A stretch of 64,000 bases of DNA, taken from positions 2,099,925-2,163,924 of the forward strand of contig VWZF01000451.1 of NCBI GenBank assembly GCA_013396755.1. The letters run 5' to 3'. Under the pieces are notes generated by a model. That model did not search any database, was not told the origin of the DNA, and saw only the letters and a list, made by a program, of their open reading frames with translations. Positions 1-12,413 of the stretch are shown one piece after another. The translations under genes were made by a program, and so were the position numbers. The DNA is from Sclerurus mexicanus (Eukaryota; Chordata; Aves; Passeriformes; Furnariidae). How positions within the stretch are numbered: position 1 is the first letter of the stretch; every line of letters begins with the position of its first letter.

Positions 1-2449
1 GACTAGCCCCATCTCTTACTAGTGTCTTCTCTTCCCCACTCCCAGCCACTACAGACTACCCTACTGGTTATGGAGAGGCAGGGACCCTCCATCAGAGGTT
101 GTCTCAGGCAGCCTCTTCTGCTCTGAGCACAGAGCTGTCCCAGGTGCCCATGCCAAAGTTCTTGGATTAGCACCCAAACAGAGAGCAAGATGGAACCTAC
201 TTTTCTCTTTACTGAGAGTATTGATTTAACAATTCTAGAAATTATATTTCCCCTCAGCTCTGCCACAGACAAGGACAGCCCCTTCTCCTGGCCTACCCAA
301 ACCTCTCCCATTCAGCAACTCTTTTCATAGCTCTAGCAAGGATCAGACAAGAGTTCACTCCCCATGATATCTTGTGGTCTGAGTTTTTGTGCTGAGAAGC
401 TATTTGCAGTGATAGGTGAATGCAGAACATCTAATGAACAACAGCAGTAACAGGGGTCTATGCTCTACCATGAAGCTCCTCTGGTGACCCGCAGCACACA
501 CTATTGCTTCCTCAGTGCTCACTCCTAATGAACATGTGCCCCAGACAGACAATGTCTAAGAACTGTGCTGAGATGATCACAATGTCCATACAGCTGTCAG
601 TGTTGCTGCTTGTCAGAGGGTAGCTGACCAGAGGGTATTTCTTTTATTTGACTTGAATTCAAACCAGTAATCCATAATCAGTTCCCTGCTCCCCATGTTG
701 TTTGGATCTCTTTCTCTAAGTGCAGCATTTTGAACTGTGCTTCCAGAGACAGCTCTGTAAATAGGTATTTGCCTGGCATGTCACAGGATACCTGGGAAAG
801 CAAAAATTACCATAGGCTGCTTCCTACTTTGCCTGAGCTTCCCTCCCCCTGGAAAGGGAAAGCCCTGTTGCTGCCATTCAAGGAAGGGCTGAGGATATGG
901 ACTCTCCCTTGCAGCAGCAGAATGATGGCCACCCCTCACATCACCGGGGCTGCCAGAGCCGCCGGTGCAACTCTCCAGGGCTCATGACAATTCCTTCCAG
1001 CACCTTGTCACAGCTCCACCACCCTCCTTCTATGCCTCCTTGTCCTTGGCATGAGCAGCTAGGCCCCTTATCCTTAGTGCAGCAACATTCGGTTTTGTGA
1101 GTGCTGTTGAGCCAGCTTTGTCTGCAACAGTCGCAGCATATGGATTTGACAGTTTACCTGTGACATACATCATGTACAGCACTAGTTGCACAGCAGTTAC
1201 CACTGTAGGCTGTGGACTCAGAAACAGATTCAAGGCGTGCTGTGGTGTGTGGGAACCTTTTGGGCTGCATACCAGCCAATGCCAGACACAAAAGAACACA
1301 CAAAACAAATACACTTGCAAGGACTGTTTTCCCTCTCCTCAGCTTGAAGACTCCCACATGCCATCCTCCTTTCTTCCCTGCTCTGAAACAGGAGGTGAAC
1401 AGGCACACAGTAGCATGATGATAACAATTCCAAATTGACTTTTTAAGCTCCAGTTGTCTAATCTATGATCTAGATAAATCTATGAGAATACAAGCATTAG
1501 AAAGCATTAATTATTTTAAGAGATGTTATATCTGAGTATTTTTTATAGAAGACAAAGTTAAGTTCTTTTATCACAGGCTGATTTAATGATACTTACAGCT
1601 TCGTAATGTGTTGGAAAAAGACATAATGAAATCTGGTACGTGGAAGCTGAAACTGGAGAAATCCAGAGATGGAACAAGGCAAGAGCTATTAATAATGAGA
1701 ATAACACTGAAGTTGCCCCTAGTATGACTCCCTAAGGAATATGGGAATTCTCCATTGTTTTGCTCTGTGCCAGTCAAGACTGTATATATAAAACATATGC
1801 TCTTGCTCAAGTTCTGGCATGAATAGTACACACGAGTGTCTTTGTGTGCGAAGTGTGACGAGATGACCATAAATGCAATCAAAACCAGCTGACAAAGTAC
1901 CGGAGGGCAATGGTTCCCTGGCCCTCCCACTGGGTCCTCCCACGAGCAACTGGTTTATGCAGTGAGGTGATCCACAGCTGCCAGTCTCTTATTTTTTTAC
2001 TGCATGAGCTTGTCATTGCTGATTAGAAGGGAAGCAAGGCAGTTGCAAGGGGGTTGCAACTCTGTGTTATATCTGTCAGCAAGCCAATGAGAAAGAGTAA
2101 GGGAATTAGGCACAAAGGCCATTTTCAACATCTTTAAGCCTGTAACACAGGTGGAATTTAGAGAACCACAATATGAAGCCTAAGTTGCCTGTGGAGAGAG
2201 ACAAGTACCTCAAACAGGTGTTTCAAGGTCCTGTCTTGGTTTCGTGCAAGTTTTTTCCCACATAGGATTGAGCCTTCAGTGCAGCTCTGACGCATGGACT
2301 TTTGGTCTGGCTGGTGTCCTTGCCCCTTTGGTAAGTTTTCAGCAGCACTGTGTCTGGAACACAATGCTCTCTCCCACCCGCAGAACTATGACAACTCTGC
2401 TTACTAAGAGAAAAAGTTTCTTCTGCTCTCGTCTTCTGACACCTCATTC
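1..2449. other. Intergenic DNA upstream of PLEKHH1, no gene seen
   Basis: Open frames here are short, start at random methionines and resemble no family I recognise. In human the next gene on this side is TMEM229B, but none of its short multi-pass membrane protein is visible. I see no clear transposon remnant, although old degraded repeats cannot be excluded by eye. Confidence 0.6.
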
Positions 2450-4813
2450 TCATTTATCTCTTTGTCCTTCTATTTAGGTATCTTAGATATGATTCTCTTA
2501 ACAAAGCAGCCTGTGCTTGAGTTGTGATAATGATAGTCTAGCAGTAGCAAGCCAGTTCTCTTGGATCTGCCAGAGAATTTGTTTTGTTGATAAGATATTT
2601 GCTGTTTATAGTAAATTTTATTTTTTGCTGAATGATTTGTCTGCAAATTGGAAAGACCTGACACACAGTGCTTGAGCAGCCCTATTAAAGATAACTGCCA
2701 AGGGAGATCCCTTGGGAGCAACGAGATACTACTGGCTCTTCTTACAACATTCTCCCTCTGAAGTCAAAATTAGTTTTCTATTTGGATCATTTCATGGAAG
2801 GCACAAGTTTTTTTTTTAATAATAATTTTGTTAAATACTTTAATAGAAGCAACAGAAGACGTAAGGAGGCACAGCCTTGAAGAATTGCATTAATACATAG
2901 CAGCACATTATGTGAGTGTTGATGTGGTACTGGGCTTCCAGGGGTTAAAGCAAGGTGTGCACAGGCAATTGTTAGGGAGGTACTTTGTATAAAGTTCAGT
3001 GGCTAAGGAATGTCCTGGCAGTCAAGCTTCATTGCCTGGGAAAAACACAAGGCCAGACTGACATTTCAGTAAGTGATACGATCCGGTTGGCTTTGCTGGT
3101 GCAAATCAGAGAACTTGACCAGTGCCCTTAAAGGAAGAATAAAAATACCTCATAAAATTCAGACTAAGAACTATTGTGGTTGCACGCTGTGGCTGAAAGG
3201 AGCAGGGATAGGATGGGGGGCATGAAGGGAATAGCTCCTTTTCCCACTTTGACAAGCCTCAGTTCAGGAGGGGACTCTGTAAAGCATGACGCTACCTTTT
3301 GCCCTCTGAAATACCTATAGGGAGATACAAACTGTGTTGCTTCAGGTTATTTATTACAGTTCCTTGGTGACTGGGAATAATGATTAATACAGACTCACAC
3401 ACAGCATATAGATTGTAGGCAACTGGAGTCTCTTCTATTGGGAACTGATGGAGAAATCTCTTTGAGTGATACTGTCCCAACAGCCAGCTCCATCTCTGCC
3501 TGTATTCCTGCCTGTCCCTGCTCAGTTGGCCAAATGAGAGAGCTCTTCATCAGATGCCTGTTTCTTTTCGGTTCTTTGCCTGTCCCCACTTGGCTCTCCA
3601 GCCATTTCTGTGTAGTGCTGTCCTGCTCTCTGCCTGAACCAGCTCTGTAATGCACGCTTTGTCTTTTAGCTAGAAAGGAAAGGGCAGCTTCACTCAACCA
3701 AATTCCCATGAAACTGAAAATGAATGAGAAATCCAAAGCAAAACCATCTTTAGGAAACTGTGGAGTCCTCAGAGTCTTTGGAAATCTGATTACTTAGTTG
3801 GATAATGAGGTGTAGATTTCAGAGTCTGTCTTTATTCACTCCGGCATCCGAATCTTGACCTTCTGTTTTTAGTTATATATTTTAACCATTTAATCACATC
3901 AATCTTTTTGTTTGTGCAGAGTAAGTGATGCGGCACCCACTGTTTCTCTGCTGATCAGTGAAAGCACACTGTCAGAGTGAGGAAGGATCTTACAATTAAA
4001 GTGTAATAAACAGCACACTTAAGATCTTATTTAACCATGCCTTGTGAACAGTGTTGCTTACAGTACTAGGAGATAATTTCAGTTCTCCTGCCTGCCACCT
4101 CCACAGATCATTGAAGCCTGTTTTTTTCAGACTGCCCTCTTTTGCATGAGTGGTCTCAACTACCAAAGTACAGTTTCAGAGGATTCCTGGATTTCTCATA
4201 ATCACTCAAGACATCATTGTTGTGCAGCCCTACCCCAACAAGCCAGACTTGAGATGAGACCACTCACTGCCACGGCCAGCCTTCCGAGGCAGCGAGATTA
4301 CCGGCGCTTTGTGTAACACACCTAATATAAATTCATGTAAGTCACCGTATATTCACGTAAGGGATCGCTGCACGTAAAGTAGCTCAAGAAGCGGTAGCCT
4401 GATGACTGAATAAAATATTTTGTGTGCCAGCAGCTCTCATTAGAAATGCTTGAGGCCCTGGACCTGTTTGTTTGGGTCATTTCATTTGGGAAATGGCCCA
4501 AGCGTGTGTGGCAGGGTGGTGCACTCTGGTCAGGAGAGGCACCATTGCACTGGTTTGGTTTCCCTCTCTGTCTCGGCACCAGCCTCATGCCCCGGGGCTG
4601 CCTGCAGCCACCGAAGGGTGCTCCGGCCGGAGGGCAGCGCGCTGCTGCGGGTGCCGGCTCCGTGCCCGGCTGCTCCTCGGGGCGCACCGCAGCCCTCGTG
4701 GGCAGGGACGGCGTGGGAGCACCGCTCCGGGGGCCGGGCGATGGCTGCAGGGGGTCTCAGGCGGCGCTGCGGCGGGCCCGGAGGTCAGCCCGGGCGGCGG
4801 GGCCCATGTGTGC
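2450..4813. repeat. First copy of a 2364-bp N-bounded duplication
   Basis: This segment recurs at 5059-7422 with a constant offset of 2609 bp and no indel. The only difference I noticed is T at 4494 versus C at 7103. The copy runs from ordinary AT-rich flank into the left half of a CpG island. Because the second copy starts right after one N and stops right before another, I read it as two assemblies of the same locus and not as a biological tandem duplication. Confidence 0.95.
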
Positions 4814-5057
4814 CCGGGCCGGGCCGGGCCGCGCCACCTGCCCCGCGCCGAGCCCGAGGAGGGGTTAAGGGCCCGGGGCGGGTGATGTCAGTTCCTGCGC
4901 TCCTCGGGAGGCCGGCTCTGGTATTTGAGCCGGGCGCTCCCGCTCGAGGGCAGCCGGGGAGGGAACGGCGAAGCGCTGAATGGGACAGGAGCCGTGCCGG
5001 GCACCTGCCTGCCGCCCGGCGCCGCTGGGAGCCCCGGGGCGCCGCCGGCACCCGCCC
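4560..5057 (+). promoter_or_regulatory. PLEKHH1: CpG island, probable PLEKHH1 promoter and non-coding first exon
   Basis: The stretch is very rich in G, C and CpG, unlike the AT-rich flanks. A GC box (GGGGCGGG) at 4875-4882 is followed directly by TGATGTCA at 4883-4890, one base from a consensus CRE. Transcription probably starts downstream of these sites, because the first coding exon at 12414 has a splice acceptor and must be joined to an upstream non-coding exon. No splice donor could be assigned; it may lie in the gap at 5058. The island could also serve a divergent promoter toward the left neighbour. The 4560-4813 part appears again at 7169-7422. Confidence 0.65.
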
Positions 5058-5058
5058 N
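5058..5058. other. Single-N assembly junction
   Basis: One ambiguous base sits between very GC-rich sequence on the left and a restart of the 2450 sequence on the right. It marks a contig join of unknown true length inside the CpG island. Confidence 0.95.
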
Positions 5059-7422
5059 TCATTTATCTCTTTGTCCTTCTATTTAGGTATCTTAGATATG
5101 ATTCTCTTAACAAAGCAGCCTGTGCTTGAGTTGTGATAATGATAGTCTAGCAGTAGCAAGCCAGTTCTCTTGGATCTGCCAGAGAATTTGTTTTGTTGAT
5201 AAGATATTTGCTGTTTATAGTAAATTTTATTTTTTGCTGAATGATTTGTCTGCAAATTGGAAAGACCTGACACACAGTGCTTGAGCAGCCCTATTAAAGA
5301 TAACTGCCAAGGGAGATCCCTTGGGAGCAACGAGATACTACTGGCTCTTCTTACAACATTCTCCCTCTGAAGTCAAAATTAGTTTTCTATTTGGATCATT
5401 TCATGGAAGGCACAAGTTTTTTTTTTAATAATAATTTTGTTAAATACTTTAATAGAAGCAACAGAAGACGTAAGGAGGCACAGCCTTGAAGAATTGCATT
5501 AATACATAGCAGCACATTATGTGAGTGTTGATGTGGTACTGGGCTTCCAGGGGTTAAAGCAAGGTGTGCACAGGCAATTGTTAGGGAGGTACTTTGTATA
5601 AAGTTCAGTGGCTAAGGAATGTCCTGGCAGTCAAGCTTCATTGCCTGGGAAAAACACAAGGCCAGACTGACATTTCAGTAAGTGATACGATCCGGTTGGC
5701 TTTGCTGGTGCAAATCAGAGAACTTGACCAGTGCCCTTAAAGGAAGAATAAAAATACCTCATAAAATTCAGACTAAGAACTATTGTGGTTGCACGCTGTG
5801 GCTGAAAGGAGCAGGGATAGGATGGGGGGCATGAAGGGAATAGCTCCTTTTCCCACTTTGACAAGCCTCAGTTCAGGAGGGGACTCTGTAAAGCATGACG
5901 CTACCTTTTGCCCTCTGAAATACCTATAGGGAGATACAAACTGTGTTGCTTCAGGTTATTTATTACAGTTCCTTGGTGACTGGGAATAATGATTAATACA
6001 GACTCACACACAGCATATAGATTGTAGGCAACTGGAGTCTCTTCTATTGGGAACTGATGGAGAAATCTCTTTGAGTGATACTGTCCCAACAGCCAGCTCC
6101 ATCTCTGCCTGTATTCCTGCCTGTCCCTGCTCAGTTGGCCAAATGAGAGAGCTCTTCATCAGATGCCTGTTTCTTTTCGGTTCTTTGCCTGTCCCCACTT
6201 GGCTCTCCAGCCATTTCTGTGTAGTGCTGTCCTGCTCTCTGCCTGAACCAGCTCTGTAATGCACGCTTTGTCTTTTAGCTAGAAAGGAAAGGGCAGCTTC
6301 ACTCAACCAAATTCCCATGAAACTGAAAATGAATGAGAAATCCAAAGCAAAACCATCTTTAGGAAACTGTGGAGTCCTCAGAGTCTTTGGAAATCTGATT
6401 ACTTAGTTGGATAATGAGGTGTAGATTTCAGAGTCTGTCTTTATTCACTCCGGCATCCGAATCTTGACCTTCTGTTTTTAGTTATATATTTTAACCATTT
6501 AATCACATCAATCTTTTTGTTTGTGCAGAGTAAGTGATGCGGCACCCACTGTTTCTCTGCTGATCAGTGAAAGCACACTGTCAGAGTGAGGAAGGATCTT
6601 ACAATTAAAGTGTAATAAACAGCACACTTAAGATCTTATTTAACCATGCCTTGTGAACAGTGTTGCTTACAGTACTAGGAGATAATTTCAGTTCTCCTGC
6701 CTGCCACCTCCACAGATCATTGAAGCCTGTTTTTTTCAGACTGCCCTCTTTTGCATGAGTGGTCTCAACTACCAAAGTACAGTTTCAGAGGATTCCTGGA
6801 TTTCTCATAATCACTCAAGACATCATTGTTGTGCAGCCCTACCCCAACAAGCCAGACTTGAGATGAGACCACTCACTGCCACGGCCAGCCTTCCGAGGCA
6901 GCGAGATTACCGGCGCTTTGTGTAACACACCTAATATAAATTCATGTAAGTCACCGTATATTCACGTAAGGGATCGCTGCACGTAAAGTAGCTCAAGAAG
7001 CGGTAGCCTGATGACTGAATAAAATATTTTGTGTGCCAGCAGCTCTCATTAGAAATGCTTGAGGCCCTGGACCTGTTTGTTTGGGTCATTTCATTTGGGA
7101 AACGGCCCAAGCGTGTGTGGCAGGGTGGTGCACTCTGGTCAGGAGAGGCACCATTGCACTGGTTTGGTTTCCCTCTCTGTCTCGGCACCAGCCTCATGCC
7201 CCGGGGCTGCCTGCAGCCACCGAAGGGTGCTCCGGCCGGAGGGCAGCGCGCTGCTGCGGGTGCCGGCTCCGTGCCCGGCTGCTCCTCGGGGCGCACCGCA
7301 GCCCTCGTGGGCAGGGACGGCGTGGGAGCACCGCTCCGGGGGCCGGGCGATGGCTGCAGGGGGTCTCAGGCGGCGCTGCGGCGGGCCCGGAGGTCAGCCC
7401 GGGCGGCGGGGCCCATGTGTGC
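5059..7422. repeat. Second copy of the duplication, probable misplaced contig
   Basis: Nearly identical to 2450-4813. It is bounded on the left by N at 5058 and on the right by N at 7423. The right end stops inside the CpG island at the point matching 4813, while the first copy continues uniquely to 5057. The likely true order is 2450-5057 followed, after an unknown gap, by 7424 onward, with this block removed as a haplotig or overlapping contig. Confidence 0.9.
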
Positions 7423-7423
7423 N
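7423..7423. other. Single-N assembly junction
   Basis: One ambiguous base where the second duplicate copy ends and unique GC-rich sequence begins. The missing DNA probably includes the part seen at 4814-5057 and possibly more of the first exon. Confidence 0.95.
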
Positions 7424-7830
7424 TCGCTGTTCTGGAGGTGATGTTGTGTCGTCTCTCTTAACCGAGGTTTGCCTTCGGGGCTGGGGCTTTGGCCTGGGGA
7501 GGTGGTGGTGGGGGAGCAATGGCCACGTTAGGAGGGGGAAGAGGCAGCCCAGGTGTGAATGTGTGCGAGCCCTGCGGTTTCCTCTGCCGTCCCGGGGAGC
7601 CTCGGTGTGCGGGCAGACCCCGCAGGTGGGAGCCCCCGTTCCTGCCTCCCGGCCCTCGCAATAGCCGAGCCACCCGCGCCGGTGCAGAGGGCAATTACTG
7701 CCCGCTCCCCTGCAGCCGGATCGCGGCAAGCCCTGCCCTCCCCGCAGCTTTTTCTGGGGTCTTGATATCCCCTTCGTGCTCTGCACATCCCAGGCCGCGC
7801 TCCTGAACGGGGAGTGACTGTGTGGCTGAA
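7424..7830. promoter_or_regulatory. CpG-rich shore downstream of the promoter
   Basis: GC-rich sequence with many CpGs continues after the second N and fades into ordinary composition by about 7850. It is probably the 3' part of the same CpG island, belonging to exon 1 or the start of intron 1. Open frames across it (for example 7489-7806 +) are GC-driven and have no recognisable domain. Confidence 0.5.
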
Positions 7831-9589
7831 CAATTCCAATGGCCTCAGGGCTAAAAGGCTGGGGGTGAGGCTGGTAATGGAGTGGAAAATGAAGTGTCTG
7901 GGGACCGGGTGTTGATTAATATCACGGGATTTCTCCACTGGCTTTTGCCTGTGCTGCTGACCCCTTTGGTGTTGATGCCGTGACACGGGAGGAAACCTCT
8001 CTCCCTTCACGTGTTACTTTTATCGGATTTCTACCGATTGGTTTGGTAGTGAGACGGCAGCTGAAAGTCACACCAGTATTCAGCTCTGGTGTTCAGGCCG
8101 GGTCTGGTGCGCCTTACCTGCAGGTGCTCAGAGCTGCAGCCCTCCTGTGCTGAGTGAATCCCCCGTGGCAGCCTGGCTAAACCCATGGCTCAGCCCAGGA
8201 GACGCTCCTGTCCGAAATATGGAAGTAGCGTTCGACTTGTCTTCGTTGTTTGTGCCGAACGAACAAAGCTGCAAACACTTTACTTGCGTTTGCATCTGTG
8301 CCTGAAGGTCTTCGTGTGGATTGTTTTTATTCTTAGAAGGCTTTTTAGGTGGAATTACACAAAGTTTCTGAAGTGTTTTGAAGTCTAGTCTGCATCCACG
8401 TACATCTCGGAAATCAGTTGATTCTGGTCTAAAAAACAAAAAGAACCCCCAACCAATGTGGCATCTTCATATAATTTTAGCTTCATCAAAATTACAACTG
8501 GATTTGGGCACTCTAAGTAAACATGTTCATATTTACTTTGCATATAACAGTGTCAGAACTGTCTCTGATGTTAATCAAAATTTACAGATACATGCACGAG
8601 ACTTCTAGTTTGACTGCATTTAGCGTAGTCATTTTCCCCCCACTGAATTCTAAGGGCTTTGTAGCTCCCGTTATCGTCACTACTTAACACTGAGAATCAA
8701 ACTGCTCTTTAAGAAGCAGCTGTATGCATGTAAGAATGAAGTTTTGAAAATCTCTGTTGGAACAAAGTGGCTGCCTCCTGTTTTCCAAGTTCCTAAAGCA
8801 AGTACTGCATCTGAAAATATCTGACTCCCAACTTTCTCATATGCCTGAGGGAAGAAAGAACCAGTTTTATATAAATACAGTTTGGATAATCATATAAATT
8901 CTTTATCTGATATGAAAAGGAACAATATCTGGGAGAGGCAGGGAAATCAAAGAATGTGGTGAATAAAGATGGTTAAGAATTACAAAAAAAGGCATGTGAA
9001 ATGGCAGATCCAACAGAAAAGATTTAAAGTCAGTCTGTCAAAATAAAGTTGACATTGTAATTCACAGAGTGCAGATGAACTGCTTATGTTCAGAAGAATG
9101 GGGGAGAAGGAATTATGCATTTTAACAGTAAAAGAAAATTCAGAATAAATTTTGTAAATACAGTTGTAATTTAGGCATAAATATTAGACATTGTGATACA
9201 ATGTCTTTCTCTGGAAAACCGTAAGGTTTTTGCTGGGGGGGAAAGCTGTAGTTCTAATCTTTAGCCTTCAGAAATCATTTGGTGTGATGATATATGGGGA
9301 AGTTATTAGCTTAAGTGGAGGAGATGGGGATTAGTAGAAGAATGGTAAGATAGACAAATTGCAAAAGAGAATGTGACAGCACAGTGGTGAAGAGGGGTCC
9401 ATTAGATGGTAGGTATTTTACTGGAAGAGTTGACTTTCACAAGGGTTTAATCTAATGACACAAAGTGAAATTGTGCATTAGAAGTAGTAGTGGATAAGGC
9501 ACAAAACCTGGAAGTGCACTTCTTAAAATCAGCAGAGGAGGAAAAGATATGAATGTACTAATCAATCACCTGGGCCTGTTGAATTTTGC

Positions 9590-9980
9590 AATCACAGGAT
9601 GAGTAAAGTTGGAAGGCACTACAGTGGGTCATTTGACCCAAACTAGGGTAATCCTAGAGCACATTGCACAGGATTGTGTCTAAATGGTTTTTCATAACTC
9701 CAGTGGGAGAGACTCTGCACAGTAAAGAAATTCTTCCTCATGTTCAGGTAGAACTTCCTGTGCATCCGTTTCTGCCCATTGCCTCTTGTCCTATTTGTGT
9801 GGTACCACAATGACCTGTAGTATGGAGAATCTTGATGTTTTGGAGATCTGACTCAGACCTGAGCTTTATCAATCTGTTCCAGTATCATTGTAATTACCCC
9901 CCTGCACTCCCAAGTCTTGCATTTGTAAAGGAAAAGCCAGCCGAGATTCCTGTGCTCCAGGTGTGTTGGCTTGTCTGTGA
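9590..9980 (-). mobile_element. CR1 LINE 3' fragment, antisense
   Basis: Read on the minus strand, this matches the well-known avian CR1 3' region. On the plus strand it opens with the reversed CR1 tail (ATCACAGGATGAG, then a GTTGGAAGG phrase), continues with ATTCTTCCTCATGTTCAGGT and then a phrase ending TTGCCTCTTGTCCTATT. It is diverged and 5'-truncated, as is usual for CR1, and sits in PLEKHH1 intron 1 in opposite orientation. The right boundary is approximate. Confidence 0.8.
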
Positions 9981-10194
9981 ATGTCGACTAACAGTGTAAT
10001 ATGGTGGAAGGTGTTAATGCCTTTACACAAGCCTTCATTGTGGGTGCATGCTGCCTTTCAGATGCAGTTGTGGTCACCCATGATTATGAAGGGAAGGGAA
10101 GAAGATAAAACCCAACTCTTAGATCATGTGCTCTGAAGCTGGAACAGGTGTGGAGGGAGAGTGGTGAGCTTTTCATACGAGACTAAAGGAGCCC

Positions 10195-10480
10195 CTTGTC
10201 TCTAACCTTATGAAATGAGGTCTTTAAGGAGAAGCTTTTGTTATCTACAAATACATCAAGGGGTAAATTTGAGGGAGAGTAAAAAACTAGCAAAGCTATA
10301 ATCTACAAGAATGAACACATGCAAGCTGGTTATATTTATGTTGGTAATTGGAAGGCAGCTCATTAGAGGGCTGAGGTTCTAGAACAACAGGAATAGTGGG
10401 AGCAAAACTGCCTGCACAGTTCTAGGGAAGGGCAGCATTCATTTATGAACAGGATTACATGATGCAGTTGTCCATAGTGA
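10195..10480 (+). mobile_element. Ancient CR1/L3-like LINE remnant
   Basis: The order of phrases follows the 3' part of old amniote CR1/L3 elements: ATCTACAAATACATCAAGGG, then a GAATGAACACATGCAAGCTGG-like block, then ATTAGAGGGCTGAGGTTCTA, then ATAGTGGGAGCAAAACTG. Divergence is high, so it must be an old insertion shared widely among birds. The family name is from memory; a RepeatMasker run would settle it. Confidence 0.55.
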
Positions 10481-12413
10481 TAAGGAACAAGACGTAATGA
10501 TTCAGAATAGATTTCTTATTCTGAACAGGGTATTTCAGTTCAACCAGAAGTTATGGACTAGATGGGAAAATTACTTTTGCTCTGGTAATAAGCTGTGTGG
10601 TACATCAGTTTCATTTTGCTTTGTGCCATTGGAGTTCATCCCATTCATTTGTATGTCCTCTTTGAACTTAGGCTTTATGAATAAAGACTAAAATTTCTTT
10701 ATACCTGTATGAAAGAGAACAGAATTTCCTTCGAGAGCTGAATTATTGTGTACAAAACAGAGTTAGCTGTAAACAAACTTATGATGTTGTAGGATCCTTG
10801 CATGTGCCCTCTTTTGGTTTGGGAAGGACTGATAGCACTACCTTAGAGGGAAACGCTGTGGTATTGTGAAGTATACAAAAGGTAACCTGATTAAATGCCT
10901 GGCAAGGAGCTAGGGCTAGAGATTAGATCAGTGTGCTGGGTGGGCTGTGGAAAAGGATGGCCTCTGTTTCTGTAAAGCTGCAGGTGTGCTGCTTGTAGAA
11001 TAGTGGTCATCTTTCCTGTTGCAGAGTGTTCTTGGTGATGCAGTGCTGGACATGAGTGTGCCCTTGCCTTGTTTTACTTAAACCTACCTTCTGACCTGGA
11101 ATAGTATTTCACAATTCATTGGAAAGATAGGCAACTTGCTATCTGGGAAACTTTCTTATTGAACAAAGCAACCTGTACATAAAATAACTTGCAGTTAATG
11201 GTTGTAGCTAAAGGGTATAAAATATATCTTCCTTAACTGGGAACATCAGGGATACAGCTGAATAGAGTGGCTTGCTGTGTTGCGTATCCTTGAACTATTA
11301 TGTTTACTAAGGGTAACTTGAATCTCAAGTCTCCCAAGCAAAACATGAGCTAGGTGCCCTGACAAGTGGGTACAACTACAGGGGCATCTTAAACCTTTTC
11401 ACTCTGCAAAGACAGATGTAAAGGCAGTGAAGCTGAGTGACTTCATTGTGCTCTCCCAAGTCTTGGTCTGTCACAGATTGGGACTTGCGAGTTTGCCTGT
11501 GAGCAGGTGAGAAGTTCCTCCAGCAAGTAAGGATTTAATTGTTTTGATGAAAGTGAGCTAATATCTGTCCTGGCTTTGTAAAAATTTCTTATTGTAGGAT
11601 AATACAGCTGGCCTCTGGACTAGACATGCTGAGTTGATCTCATAAACCTTTTTGTTCACAAATGCCTTATTACCTACATTTTACGTATCTTTTACAATAA
11701 GCACAAAGTATGTGAAATGTCTAAACAGTTACTGAGTAGGAAAATAAAACAACTTCAAAAACCACAACTTTCTCCACTTTCTGAAGTTGTGTATATCTCT
11801 TGATGTGTACAAGGACTTCAACAGAGCAGCATGTTTTGTCTTCAGCCTTAACTTACTCCTCGTTGGGGTCTCTTTATGTTTTAACAGAGCAGTTGTTTAG
11901 ATACTGGGGCACTTCTACTCTTACCGTGCACTGACTGTATCAAGTAGATAGGGATTGGGAACAGTGTTGCTTAATACATCACATCATCTTAACGCAGTCT
12001 GTGTGAGATAAGGCACTGGTGCCCCTAGTTAAAAATGTGTGTGAGATCCCTGAGTTACATTTAGGAGGTTTTAGTGACTTGTGAGTTTATAGTCATACTC
12101 GTACAAAGGAGGCAGGAATAAAAATGCTCCTAATCTCTGGGTGGAGGCTGAGCAAGACTGTAAAGGTAGCAGTAAGGCTGTTTCTGGAACATACAGTATG
12201 ATGCATTGGTAAATTATTTACTCTAAGGGTAAACGTTTATCCATTAAGAGTGACCTCTGGCAGAGGGCAATATCAATAACTCAGGATAGTACCACTTCAT
12301 CTTCTGCTTGGGGAAGAAACAGCTTTTGGTTACCAGTAAGGAAGACTAGGCACAGGGGGTGATAAATTTGTCCGTCAAATATATGTACTTTTTTTTCCCC
12401 TTCTATTTTGCAG

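Larger units (their letters stand above)
7831..12413 (+). other. PLEKHH1: PLEKHH1 first intron (right part)
   Basis: Non-coding sequence between the CpG island and the first coding exon. It contains an antisense CR1 copy near 9590-9980 and an ancient CR1/L3-like fragment near 10195-10480. A polypyrimidine tract from 12389 leads to the AG at 12412-12413. Nothing else is supported. Confidence 0.7.

Noticed and set aside
1..2449. TMEM229B coding exon expected from synteny
   Set aside because: No frame here resembles its short multi-pass membrane protein; the gene probably lies further left.
4450..5136. 228-codon plus-strand frame across the CpG island
   Set aside because: It is GC-driven, runs through the N at 5058, and switches into unrelated duplicated sequence. 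No domain is recognisable.
5059..7422. Biological tandem duplication of a promoter
   Set aside because: The copies are almost identical and are bounded exactly by single Ns, which favours an assembly artefact over a real second promoter.
7059..7664. 201-codon plus-strand frame across the second N
   Set aside because: Same reason: it depends on the artificial junction at 7423.
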